In this document: positions 1 through 11,349 of the stretch, in pieces
How the letters are laid out: each line of letters starts with the position of its first letter
Numbering within the stretch: the stretch's first letter is position 1
Source: Albugo candida
Taxonomy: Eukaryota > Oomycota > Peronosporomycetes > Albuginales > Albuginaceae
Direction of reading: 5' to 3'
Length of the DNA stretch: 64,000 nucleotides
NCBI GenBank assembly: GCA_905220665.1
Contig: CAJNAR010000173.1
Location: forward strand, 1 to 64,000
Notes under the pieces: generated by a model
Told to the model about the DNA's origin: nothing
Seen by the model: only the letters and a program-made list of their open reading frames with translations
Databases searched by the model: none
Made by a program: the position numbers and the translations under genes

Positions 1-1290
1 TTGTTTTACCATTTGAAAAGGAATTCTAAGTAATGAAGGCGACCCTTCCTCAGCAGTTTTAGTCCAGTTTTTTCTCATGCGCACGGTATGCAGATGGACA
101 ATTGCATTGAACATTGAATTCGCAGACAACCCTGTTGGAATAATGAAATATCATGGGCGTGAGAAAGAGCCACTATGCAGCAATTTACTCTTCAAAAAAT
201 AAGGGCTGACCTTCCCTAACAAACGTGCTTTGCTGCAGCTGACCGACAAATTGAGCATATTAGTGCAAGGCGATTGCACCGCAAATCAAGGCAAACATCA
301 GCTATAAATGCTTCTGACAACGCGATGCGGAAATTGGGCGACTTTACTAGAAATCGTAGACATACGTTCGAAGGCACTGAGTTCGTTGATTTGTCTCATT
401 GAGCAATTGCTGAGAGAGGATACAGAAATGGACTTTGATCACATTTCTTTTCTTTATAGTATTCCAATTTCTATATCAAATATATGTAGGGACCAATGCG
501 TAAAGTATTCTCCCAAGTGGGGATAGCTGGGGCGAACATCGTGGAACAAGCTCACTAGATATGTATGCAGAGTGATATGACCACGTTGCAGTCTGATAGA
601 ATTTGAGCTTCAGTGATTTTCACCATGTGTGATCAGCACTCATATGCAAGCGTGTAGCTCATTTTGACTTCACACAACGAGCTCAGAATTACGAAAAAAA
701 CTCACTCATAGCTAAATAAAGTTGACTCATGAGGCGTTTTACACGGCAACACTGGCTAGAGAATTCTGTCACAGCACTGTGGCAAAGCCACTCGTATAAA
801 ATAGCCACTGGTTTACAATTCCAAAGTAAGACCAGATATAATTCGAATGCGTTACCTCCGTAAACATATTGGCACATCTTTGAAAAATCATAGTGCAACA
901 AATGGTTGCATATTGAAGCATCCCAATGTGCTATCGTAACTTCATTACAGCAATATGCAACCACAGGAGTTCACGCAACCCAGTGCCGTAGTGTATACTC
1001 TAATTCTATGGATTTGAAATTGTAGACAAGTTCAAGATTGTCAAGAACTTCAGCCCGCTTCAAGTTGAGTTGCAAAGAAAGAATGCGCGTTACTCCCATC
1101 TATCCGTTCGGAAGCTTCCTTCATTACGCACGGATACATACATATCTCTTCACAGTTTGAATACTGTATTTTCTCGAAAAATGTTATAACTTCCAGGATG
1201 TGACGGGCGGTATTTATTTTTTAATTTTTTTTCTCACTTCGATTTTGGTCCAAAAAGCCCGCCCACATGCAAATTCATTCATGAAAACCA
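1..1290. other. AT-rich stretch, no supported gene
   Basis: Only short open frames are present. One minus-strand frame (689-964) is 91 codons long but has no early ATG, only a GTG at its 5' edge, and I recognise no family in it. A TTTATT at 1293-1298, the complement of AATAAA, lies just downstream of the minus-strand gene that ends at 1318 and could be its polyadenylation signal. Confidence 0.4.
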
Positions 1291-1317
1291 CTTTTATTCG
1301 ATAATATATCCTACTAG

Positions 1318-2116
1318 CTAATGCTCATGCGGGTATCGCCGATTTTTTGAGTCCTGATTATAACTAATTCGTTTTTCCATCAACTGAAATTGTGGTATCC
1401 TAAACAGATCACTCAGCTGTGATAAAGAAGCCACATTCGAATTCTTATAGACTTCGTCCCAAGAATAGATCATCAAGGCACTTATTGGCTCCAGTACATT
1501 CCCAAAAGCCAAGTAAGCGACGCGGATACTGTAAAAAGATATGATCCGACCCTGCGCTATATTCAACTAACCACAAAAGCTAAATGCGAGCTGACCTTGT
1601 TTGGTTATGAAAGAAGTTATGAAATTACCTCTGATAAATGTCGTATATAGATGAGACAATTATATCCCTTGAAGTCGTAAGTTCCGACGAAGGTAAGGGT
1701 ATCATTGATGGTTGACCAATTTATTTGGCCATTTTGGTTATCATTTCCATCTATAATTTTCTTAGTCTCCGACAATACGGCACCAGAGCGCTGTACAACA
1801 TCGAACCGCCATTCGGCAAAATCTGCGCGTTTGTTGCAGTCAACTGGATAACATAATTTTTTTTGCGAGCGAGCGGGAAGAAAACTCTCGGGTTCAATTT
1901 TCGAAGACTTCTATTCGCTGTTGCAGAAGTACGTTGCTCTTGCGTTTTTACCATAAAACCATCATAAATAATAAGCGACCGGTTCCCAGATTCACAACCT
2001 ATACAGACCCATGCAAAAAAAAATGGATTTCTAGTCCTAGATTTCACCGTACAGTCAACGATCGCTCGATCCGCTAAATCCAGAACGTGAAATTTTATCG
2101 ATACGTACGTCATCAT
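1318..2116 (-). CDS. Three-exon hypothetical protein with an Ig-like C-W-C pattern
   Basis: Read on the minus strand, three exons join in phase: 2116-1952, 1910-1629 and 1551-1318, giving about 226 residues. Intron 1 (1951-1911, 41 bp) runs GTAAAA...AATAG and intron 2 (1628-1552, 77 bp) runs GTAATT...GCGCAG; both are phase 0. An AATAAA follows the stop by about 20 bp. Exon 2 encodes a cysteine 14 residues before a tryptophan (CYPVDCNKRADFAEW), then about 50 residues later a D-F-K-G-Y-N-C motif, the layout of an immunoglobulin-like fold (B-strand Cys, C-strand Trp, F-strand DxGxYxC). Exon 1 has another C-x13-W pair. No signal peptide is visible from the chosen ATG, so the true 5' end may lie further upstream. 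The family is not recognised; the Ig reading rests on the motif only. The exon model is supported by open frames and splice sites, not by homology. Confidence 0.45.
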
Positions 2117-3680
2117 AAATGTTATGAAACCATCTAAGAGTATCGCCTGGTTGGGACCTTCTAGTCGTCAATATTCACCAACGATGTGGAAATGACACAT
2201 TTCAGCTCTTATTCATGTGCAAATATAGTAAATGCTGTGACCAATTATATCCTCAAAATTGGTGCACAAACTCATATATATATCCTGAATAGGGCAAGTT
2301 GTGAAGAATCTATTGCCAATTCAACACGAATAACATAATAAGAAGAAGTGTCATAACAACATGTCAATGAGAGTCTTCGAATGGCTTTATACCATGTAAA
2401 CCGGTGTAAATGTCACAAGAAGGAGCACATCTTAAATCACCTTCAAAAGCGAACGCCGCGCTTCTCTGAGGTTTCCTTGAGCCGAACCCGTTAGACTATA
2501 GAGAAAATTCGCACTCATATCAGGTAATGGAGTGTGATGCTTTTCATTTATTTTATCCGTATGCGCAAAACCATGACAATGAAGCGTAGGATCATATGTC
2601 ACATCAACTTCTCTCTCCAGAACGAGATGCTTAAAGACATCTCTCCTGAGAGAAAGTCATATTCTCCTACAACACACGGCTCATTGGAGCATAAATGCTC
2701 GTTTTACCTCGCGCAGTCAGGTCGAATTGATGAAAATATTTTGTTTTGATGTATCCTCAAATGCGAAAAACCAAAACTAACAATAAAGTGGGGCCAAAAT
2801 TTCAATTGAAATTTATGGAAATGCTTTACAAAAGACATCAGACGTACATTTGACGCGAGATACTTACAGATCTTGAAGAATCATCTAGTATGTAATGCAA
2901 CTCGTGGAGTTTCGCGGTTCAATTAATTTACCGAGAAACTCCGATGGAAGCCTTGACAAAGTGTCGCGTTCGTCCTCTCACATAAACGCATGTACTCTAT
3001 TGCTTGTTGAACATAGGGAGGCGTTAAACCAAAATTTAGCTTGTAGTAGCTGCTTCACGAAACGCAAGGTAGATCGTTCAGTTGGTGAAATTGCGCTAAA
3101 CAAACAAATTCATTCAAATTTTTCAATTTTTATGCACATCATCGCTTGGCATCCAAATACTGAAAGGATCCCTTCGTGAGATAAGATGCGATCGTGTGGA
3201 GTAAGAAAGATCTCTGCATATACGTAAAGGCGATATATTGAAACTTTTTAGGATGGTGCATTCGAAATGTAGATGCTTACGCAAGATTGGAAGAGTATAA
3301 TCGTACATTTCATCATGTATGCAAATAGATATGTAAAATGTAGCTTGGATAGATGATATATGTCAGTGTGTAGCGTATAAAACTGAGCGAGTCCGTGTAT
3401 CTGCTGTTTCATCACTGGTCTTCCATCGCTTGTATATTTGATTTTTCATCAAATAAAACAAGCTGATAACGGTATCAATCATTTCAGAGATACGAGCTTG
3501 TTCAATGAGTATTGTGTTGATACAGCTTTGGCTTTTATGGTCCCTTACCCATTAGCACCCGACTGATTGCTAGGCAAACTGATCAAATCCCAAAGTATGT
3601 TCGAAAATGCTAGGTACACTTGCATTGCTTCTTATGACATGCTCGGTACGGCCTAAATACGTTTTCCAGCAGGTCGTTCT
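2117..3680. other. Intergenic, no supported gene
   Basis: Two plus-strand open frames (2534-2749 and 2895-3179) begin with ATG but have no recognisable domain, signal peptide or partner exon. I treat them as chance or decayed sequence. Nothing else stands out apart from AT-rich runs such as the TATATATA near 2275. Confidence 0.35.
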
Positions 3681-3689
3681 TTGACGGTA

Positions 3690-3890
3690 ATGCTTTATAA
3701 TTTGCAAGCTAGTCTGTTGGACTCCAAGAACCCGATGATGACGCATGATGATGTTGAAAACACTCACTTACTCGTTGATACACCTGGTCATGTAGATTAC
3801 ACATCAATGAAGAGAGAAGAACGATCGAGATCCGATTGCACTATTAAATGTAGGCGTGCAGTGTATAAGTTGTGTCCGGATATAGAATAA
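3690..3890 (+). pseudogene. Possible relic of a LepA/GUF1-type translational GTPase
   Basis: Codons at 3768-3800 encode LLVDTPGHVDY, which matches the G3 (switch II) motif of translation-factor GTPases (D-T-P-G-H-V-D). The preceding residues (LQASLLDSKNP) loosely resemble the segment before G3 in LepA/GUF1 proteins. The G1 P-loop, G4 NKxD and all later domains are missing, and no continuation is seen in any frame downstream. The fragment is therefore at most a short decayed piece of a GUF1/LepA or EF-G-like gene. A chance 11-residue match cannot be excluded. Confidence 0.25.
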
Positions 3891-6600
3891 CGTAGTATAT
3901 AACGCATTCAATTTCGAACAAGGTGGTACCGCTGTATGGATAATAGGAAAAATTCCCAGTGAACAAAGAATTCGCATTTTTCTGGCTCAAGTCGTATCCC
4001 TTCAACACATACAAAATTTCCTTACGAGGCCGCTTGAGTTGCAAAGCGCGCTAAGAATAGTCTGTCTAACAGCGCATCGCTGACCATCCACTATCGCATC
4101 AAGGATTCTGAAAAGTGTTAGTCAGGACAGCATACGCTTAATGCAATAGGCTTACAACGGCTTAAGTACAAGCACATGTTACACGGATAAGATTATGTAA
4201 TGACGCTTCGATCAAAATGCATATTAATTCTCTGCAAAAAAATCGAATACAGCCTTACTACTGTATTATGTCGATATATCTTTCTCCCCTATAACCACGC
4301 AAAGGACGCATCAGATTTATACAGGGTGCGAATGCAGCGACTTAAAATCAGTGGATTGTTATCAGAGAGTAATAGTCGTGATGCTACCTTTCTAACGCTC
4401 CTGCTCCATGAATTGAACTAGGGTCAGCGAGTTGAACCTCTCAGCAGGTTAGTATTTACAGAATCTCCGTTCGAGTATTTCACAAAATCATCGAACATTC
4501 TCGTAGTAACATACTGTATTCACACCCATGCTAACACGATAACTCGAATCCTGCGTGCTTCTGGATTTTTTGTATTCGAACTGAATCTTCCTATATGACT
4601 TGCTTTGACGTATAGCTTCAGGTTGGCTGCATCGATATTGTGGAGATCCAAGTGAGTTGGATGAATAAATAACCAGCGTTTCACCACAGGACCATGCGAA
4701 GCATAACTATTTGATTACTAGACAACCCGCATGTACACGGGAACCGACATTTTCTTGAAGTCTGTCATTTATTTACTCCTGCAATCTAGAATCTTCGTAA
4801 ACGATGTGGCTCTGATACATATGTTAATATAGGAGCCGACAAGAAGGCGAAAGTATCCTATGTGCCGCTATGTCTTATAAGCATACTCACCTGAACATTC
4901 TGCTATTGAGAAAAGCGAGCTTATTCGTCTCTCAAGGATCAAGTTTTGTATGCCAAATAAGCGAGCAGAAGCATGAAAGCGACAACTTTGCAATAAGAGC
5001 CAGCGTTATCTTTTTGCAAGATCCAAATGAAATCGTCTGTTTTGCTCGAGGAGACGGAGGTTAGTTTTCTCTCAGTTATTTATGAATTACTATACTATTC
5101 TAGAGAAACGTTTCGCGAGTTATTGTAGAGCACCATTGCTTGTGCGAAAGAGTGTCATTTTATGAGAAAATAAAATTATGTTTTTGAAATGTTGACTTTC
5201 ATGTCGTGTCCGTGAAATGTTTCGATGCATTATATCCACGGAAGATCGTCCAGTTGGTTATATCGCCATTGGAATGTTCCGATGAAGTCTCGTGTATAAT
5301 CAAAATATAACCTCAGATAACAGGCCTTTGACAAGACTGACCGAGCGATACGTGTGATGTCTCGAAATTTCGCGGAACGAACGGTCATATAATTGTTACT
5401 TGAAACACGAATAGTAATGGCACGTTTCTTGCTAGAACCAATTACATCATTTGTTTGTAGAAAGAAGAATCAAGATGAATTCCTCTAGCATCAATAAATC
5501 GTTGTTGACTGTTTAATCGAAAGATCAGACGACGACCATTCCACGTAGCCCTTGTATCTCAGTATGTGATGTCGTGCAAACTAATTTCGATATAACATCT
5601 ATTCACATTGTAAAATCATACAGTGTTAGACATGTCCTCTCCCTACATTGACTATATGCTGCATTTTTTTTATAATCCATCGCTCGCGGTTATTAAACGT
5701 ATAGTCGTACAATTCGGCAAAAATTTCCATATAAGTTCAAAAATCCCCGAGTTGTTTGTAAACATGTTTACCGAACATCTAGCTGTGCAAATTCGCAGAA
5801 TTGACTTTATAAGCGTATACTAGTAAATGCGTCTCTTTGATCGTGTGATTTTTTGTTTGACAGAAAATCAATGCAGATGCAATTAAAGGAAGAATAGAAA
5901 AGCTTCTTTTTTCAAAAAATACATGTGTTCTGGGTCTTCCGCATATTTCATTTGAAAGTGTTTGTTATAGTATGATACCAATATTGTTGACTTCGTTGGC
6001 CTCTACGCTATCTCCAGCAATAATTAATGTGGGTGATCTCTCTATCCCTTGATGGGTGGAAAGTAGCATCCTGGTTTAGCATATAAAATCCATGAATCAA
6101 ATAATCTAAATTGGAAATTGCAATAAAATAATGTTTAATGCAGAGATCTTTCTACGGATTCTATGCATGAGATATAAAGCAAGAAAAAATCCAACAAAAC
6201 AATTCTGTCGGAAAATTCATCCATATTCGAAATACATCACGCCTGAGAGGTTCTTACGAAAGAAGCAGGTAGTTGAAACCGAACAGGAGAAAGATGTACT
6301 AGGGAAATCAAACTAAGTCATCATTTCAGAGTAGGTCAAGTGTAAAAACAGTAACCAAAAATCTTCTTTTACCAATGTTCGCATCGTCCCTAACAATTTA
6401 TGAACGAGAACATGCGAACTTTGCAACGCGGTCCTCAAGCGTTCTCGTTATCTTGTATGAAGTTTTTTCTGAGATGCTGTCAGTTAATTCACTCCTGACC
6501 AAGTCCCCTCTATCAATATTCAGGCAATAATAGATTGCAGCACCTAGGGTCACGAGGCAATATGCATGGTCAACGACTGAGCACTGTGTAGCACTGTCAG
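3891..6600. other. Intergenic, short open frames only
   Basis: Open frames of 60-73 codons occur at 4200-4421, 4870-5064, 5623-5823 and 6131-6316 on the plus strand. None shows a domain or signal peptide and none joins convincingly to another exon. The short introns elsewhere in the window mean that exons could hide here, but I could not support a model. Confidence 0.35.
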
Positions 6601-7065
6601 AAAAATCTAATATAAGCGAACGAACTACTCATTTCGTGCATCAAGGTCTGATAATAGTTCTAATCTAGAATTCAAGTATAAAAGCCTGAGATCAGTAAAT
6701 GTTGGTAAAGTAGTAGGAAGTTTTGCGAGATATACCCACCAGCTTTCTTTAGATACTTGTAAATTTCCATCATAGAAAAAACAGAATCTACAATACGCGT
6801 AAGTAGCTGCGCTAGAAAGTATTGCAAAGTCAAACACCCAATGAGGCTCTTTTGCGAGAGTTGCTAATATATATAGAATTGGATAAGGTGAGCTATCGAG
6901 TGATTATTTATTACATTGATTAATGCAAATGTATAGTCTATTCAACCCCTTCATCAGCAACCGCTTGATATAAAAATTGAATGTACTTGTGAGCAAACAA
7001 ATATGAGTCTGGGTAAAAGAAGTGCAGAATGATACATTAAACACATTACATAATTTATCTTCATT

Positions 7066-7365
7066 TTAGCATGCGCTTTGCATATGCAATAGTCCCTTGC
7101 CTACACATAATGCGTATTGCGAAAGAAACATAGCAATACTAAGCTTATATTCGTCTGGCTTAAGACCAAAAAACCTTTTCAAAATGCCCATCAAGCTGAA
7201 GTCATGCACCTGATTTATCTCAAATGTTTTCCGAGAGTATGAAGTGATCTGTCTACCTAGCCAGACAAAACCTATGTTGTCCTGTAGACCATCCACCACC
7301 TTAGCTTGAACAATGTTGTGACACAACGAAGTTCCATGCCATTGATGGGGTAATATGACCAGCAT
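7066..7365 (-). CDS. Hypothetical 99-residue protein
   Basis: The frame opens at an ATG at 7365 and ends with TAA at 7066. Its composition is protein-like (aromatic and hydrophobic residues spread evenly, few low-complexity runs), for example the segment DNIGFVWLGRQITS. A second protein-like minus-strand frame at 6837-6625 lies about 230 bp downstream and could be a further exon, but I found no convincing splice pair. The family is not recognised and there is no signal peptide. It may be an exon of a larger decayed gene. Confidence 0.25.
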   Translation of the reverse strand: MLVILPHQWHGTSLCHNIVQAKVVDGLQDNIGFVWLGRQITSYSRKTFEINQVHDFSLMGILKRFFGLKPDEYKLSIAMFLSQYALCVGKGLLHMQSAC

Positions 7366-7545
7366 TCGAATCGACAAGCTGAATTTATTGAGATTAGCAA
7401 AGGCTTCGCAATATCACATTAAAAAGCTTATAAATATGGGAAGTAAGCTTATTTTCGAACTGATGGGTGCAGGAACATCGATTATGCAACGCAGGCGCGT
7501 GCGCTTCCCGATTACATTCTATGCAGCTTAACGATAGCAGCCACC

Positions 7546-7785
7546 ATGCTTCACTTTGACGATGACATAACTTTGTGGTATAAACACGTCTTGAACACTG
7601 TAATAAAAAATTGTAGGAAAACGAAAAGGAATAAAATTCAGACCATCATTCACATTTTGCTTCACAAGAAAAATGTCCAGTCATCTTCTTCATCTCTCAT
7701 CGCAAATTACCTCAAAAAAATCGATAAAGTATACGAGGAAGTAAGAAGAAAGGATGTCGATGCACCATCATCTTCAACTACTTGA
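7546..7785 (+). CDS. Small basic hypothetical protein
   Basis: The ATG at 7546 sits in a strong eukaryotic start context (GCCACCATG). The 79-residue product is lysine-rich with a serine run and ends in DAPSSSTT. It contains no signal peptide or recognisable domain. A central stretch of alternating Lys, Ile and Leu residues could form a helix. It may be a complete small protein or the first exon of a longer gene. Confidence 0.3.
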   Translation: MLHFDDDITLWYKHVLNTVIKNCRKTKRNKIQTIIHILLHKKNVQSSSSSLIANYLKKIDKVYEEVRRKDVDAPSSSTT

Positions 7786-8608
7786 ATACGCACGCATAAC
7801 AGGATTGGGAAAGATACAAAAAGAAGAAGTTGCGGTGATAAGAGTACACGGTGATCTCAGACTGATATGATTAAATATCGTCATAGAAAGAACGAAATAG
7901 GCACGATAAGAATGTCCACGAGACAATATAACATTACAGAAGCGAATAGGGTGTCTATTCAGGTGGTGGAGACCTAACTTTAAATAGCAAATGCTCGCAA
8001 GAAAGACCTGTAATATTTGATACTATGTCACCTGACTATTTGTAATCATGGGAGTCATCGACTACAAAATGCTGCTCATTTTTCTCGGCTCCTCCTACTT
8101 GGTATATGCCCCAATGTTTTTCTCAAAATGTCTTCGTACACTATCAAAAAAAGCGCTTGAATTATTGCAAAGTTACTATGATCAGCTCTCCATGATTTGA
8201 ATGCATTGCATGCTGAATGACTTTAAACATGGCACGGCCCACGCTCCATCTAGTAAATTGTACTATATATGTAATGAAGTTGATAGCCGCTAATCGCTTC
8301 AGAAAACCTTCCACTATCCATAATGAGCTCTATAATAGAGGTGGATGCATATATTTATTAGGTTGGGTGAGTTAACGCAAGAAACTACTACGTCAAGAAT
8401 ACAATCCTACGTTTTACTGCTTCATCTCTTTTCTAAGTCCGCTTCTACGTAGTCAGCTGATGATCGTTGGATCGAAATAATCACGCTTCATACTTTCATT
8501 CGATTTTTAGAACGACGCTGCCAAAAGACCTCCAGCTTGCTTTTGCATCCAACAATTTAGTCGAGCCGAGGGGGTCACAACTTATTATCAAATTTATCCT
8601 CCGATTTA
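7786..8608. other. Intergenic upstream of the 8609 gene
   Basis: No open frame of note. A plus-strand frame at 8467-8700 overlaps the next gene in another frame and is taken as a shadow. AT-rich; no clear core promoter element was identified. Confidence 0.4.
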
Positions 8609-9535
8609 ATGCTCTTTTTAATAGTACAAATTTGGCTTTTCGCACTGCACTCTACAAATGGAGCCATCGACGAATTCCCTCTCGTTGTATATCATACTGA
8701 AGAATCAAGAGAATTGAGTATTCAGATACTGGTTGTACAAACAACTCGGTCGCTCAGAAAGTGGGAAACCCCCAACTTTTTTGGAAAGAACGATACGCCC
8801 ACCTTTTTTGGAGTGGAGAGAGAAGGAGTAGATTTTATCCGATCAAAAATTCGCGATGTTATCAACCAACGTGTTGGCGTTGATGCTTTTCTTTTAAACC
8901 TAGAGGAACGGATCAACAAGTACAATTTGGAGCTCAGACGGTTCAGGTATGATCTGATCAATAAATACAGTACAGAAACTGAACAAAATGGTCATCTATA
9001 CAAGTTCAGATGGGACCATGCTCACCACCAACCAAGTTTGATAAGATTGACAAAATTATGTTATCCTGAGCTCACTAGCTATCATGTTTGTCAATTTGAC
9101 GGGAAGTCACTGGATCGTTCTATGGTTTGTGCGGAAGCTACATTTGAATCAGTACAAGAGACTCAACAAGTGCAATTCAATCACGCATATCTTTCAATCT
9201 TTCTCCCGTCATGGCCTCATGATGCTCTCATAGCTGCATTAATGAAAGAAGCACCAAATTTGAAATTTGATGACCTCAATGGCTTTGATTGCGATGATAT
9301 CAAATATTTTAAACTTCCGACATATGCATTCAAATTTCAAGGAAACTCAAATATTTATCGACTAACAAATGCCAATTATTTCAAGGAATCTATTCTACCC
9401 AAGGATAGATGCTTCTTGGCAGTGCAAAAATCCGAAAGAAACAATCTATGGTTACTTGGTGGTCAATTTATCAAAACTTACGAATCCGTGCTCTGGACGT
9501 CATCAGAACAGAAAAGTTACCTGAATATTATTTAG
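8609..9535 (+). CDS. Secreted protein with degenerate A1 aspartic-protease C-terminal lobe
   Basis: The product has 308 residues and no introns. Residues 1-19 form a signal peptide: hydrophobic core LFLIVQIWLFAL, likely cleavage after NGA. Residues about 188-300 follow the order of a pepsin-family (A1) C-terminal lobe: a strand, then LSIFLPSWPHDALIAAL, a cysteine (C228), LPTYAFKFQG (236-245), a tyrosine-rich strand, a second cysteine (C268), and LWLLGGQFIKTYESVLW, matching the family's ILG-x-x-F-hydrophobic-x-x-Y motif. Where active enzymes carry the second catalytic D-[ST]-G, this protein has N-H-A (191-193). No first-lobe DTG or flap is visible in the charged N-terminal half, which has the near-repeat TPNFFGK/TPTFFGV at 54-68. 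It is probably a secreted non-catalytic homologue, perhaps a decoy, inhibitor or binding protein; that role is inference. The open frame itself is well supported. Confidence 0.6.
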   Translation: MLFLIVQIWLFALHSTNGAIDEFPLVVYHTEESRELSIQILVVQTTRSLRKWETPNFFGKNDTPTFFGVEREGVDFIRSKIRDVINQRVGVDAFLLNLEERINKYNLELRRFRYDLINKYSTETEQNGHLYKFRWDHAHHQPSLIRLTKLCYPELTSYHVCQFDGKSLDRSMVCAEATFESVQETQQVQFNHAYLSIFLPSWPHDALIAALMKEAPNLKFDDLNGFDCDDIKYFKLPTYAFKFQGNSNIYRLTNANYFKESILPKDRCFLAVQKSERNNLWLLGGQFIKTYESVLWTSSEQKSYLNII

Positions 9536-11330
9536 AATGTGACACTGATAGCTCCCCATATTTTAGCGAGTCGCTATAATTAAGCTCTTCCTTTGCATCT
9601 TGTTTCTCATTGCATGGAAGGGAATACTAATTTTGTCGCATCATTCGACTGACTAATGCGATACTAATTAGCGCCTCCCCACTCCGACCACAAGCTCACT
9701 TTTGTAAGCTAGATAAATACGGTCTAGAGTGATGGGTATTCAAAAGCAATAATGGATCGCAACTCAAATACGTTTGCTTGTATTGAACCGAAATAATTCT
9801 AAGGCTCTGTCAGGCTCGCGATCTTCCCAGTATTCTTTCTGTTGCGTTCAATGACTACAGCTTTCTTGATCCAGAAGGACAAATTCTGTATTATTGTCGA
9901 TGACTATTGTGGCTCTCATCTCATCTATTCACTAGCGCATACTGTCGGGAGTACGATGGCTTTTCGATCACTTGGCTTGACTTCTCCTACAGATATAAGT
10001 ACTGCGTTGTTAGTCCTACTCTCTATCTACGCAAGTATTCTATATCCCGGAAGAACCTTGCACAGATGGAAGATTGCGCCTGATACTTGTAGACTTGTAG
10101 TAGTTGATTCATTATCGAGATAAATTTGAGACAATTGTATTTAGAAGTTATCTATAGTTGTGAACTCTTCTATCCGAATTTCCCCATGTTTTTTAGAAAA
10201 TCTTTTAAAAAACCGTTCTTCACCTAATCTTCTTTGATAGCCTTGCCACTTATTAACATTTTATGTGACAAGGTCTTCCTAGCCGCGTGACAATTAGCCA
10301 TATTCCAGCACATGAATTCAAATATATTGGACTAAAGCAGAAATATATATGTGGATGAGCTCTTCTTCATTTCTGCTACAAATCAATGTTGCCGAGACGA
10401 CAAGAAAATCTTGATCATGACGGTAAGTTGGAGGCGCAGAATATCCACTACTTAGTGATGATAACACAACTGAAGAGAATCAACATGGTATGAGTATACT
10501 AAAATACGCTTTCCACGCCCGCTCTATAAGCTCAATGGAACCAAATAAGAAAATTTAGTTGCGGAAAAAAAGAGTATGGCCCGTCCTTTCGTTCTGAATG
10601 AGCTTACGCAGAGACTGTCAAAACGTTTATAAGCCCTTCTAAAGCTTTCACATCATTGCGATTGGAGTCATAAACTTATTCGTTTAAGCGCCCAATGCAA
10701 TATCTACATGCTGCGTCTGAGGTATCATCCAACTGAAAGACAAGAGTTGAATGGCTGACAGAGTTGCTGTGAGGGATTCGATTTTTTTTTGGGTAAAAGT
10801 TTAATCATTCTACCCATCTCATGCAAGCTGTCTAAACAAACGCAATAGTGCCAGGAGATATAGTAAGGACACTCTTTATATGAAAGAATATGGTGATATC
10901 ATAATGATAGGACGAAAAACGAAAGATGACTCAATCGATCAAATCCCAGAATGATCTAGCATTAAAGCCCATTTACCTCACGATACATCAGTAATGTATC
11001 ATTGAACTAAAGCGTTGAATGATTTAAATTGTTTTGATATATGCGTCCAATACGGTAATCAATCAATGGAAGACAGCGAACGCTTCTCAACCTTCTCGAA
11101 CCTTTTCTATAGAAGCATGCAATTTTTTGCTTTCTTATGTCACATGCAAATGTTCTGGAAGTCAGAATACTTGCGAGTCGGACGAAGAGATCATTATTGA
11201 CGTGAAAGAATCCGATGATTCATCGTACTCCTTTTGAAAACACATTATGGAATTGCTGAACGAACAGAAAAATTGTTTTGTGAAACTGGTCATGATTGAG
11301 GAACATCACGTTCGACTGATTCGGCGAATT
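9536..11330. other. Intergenic, no supported gene
   Basis: A frame near 9842-10123 and a pair of overlapping frames at 11015-11237 look weakly coding but have no recognisable domain. The latter lies just upstream of the possible protease relic at 11350-12227 and could belong to it. Otherwise AT-rich sequence. Confidence 0.35.
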
Positions 11331-11349
11331 CGTCAAAGGATGTCAACGG

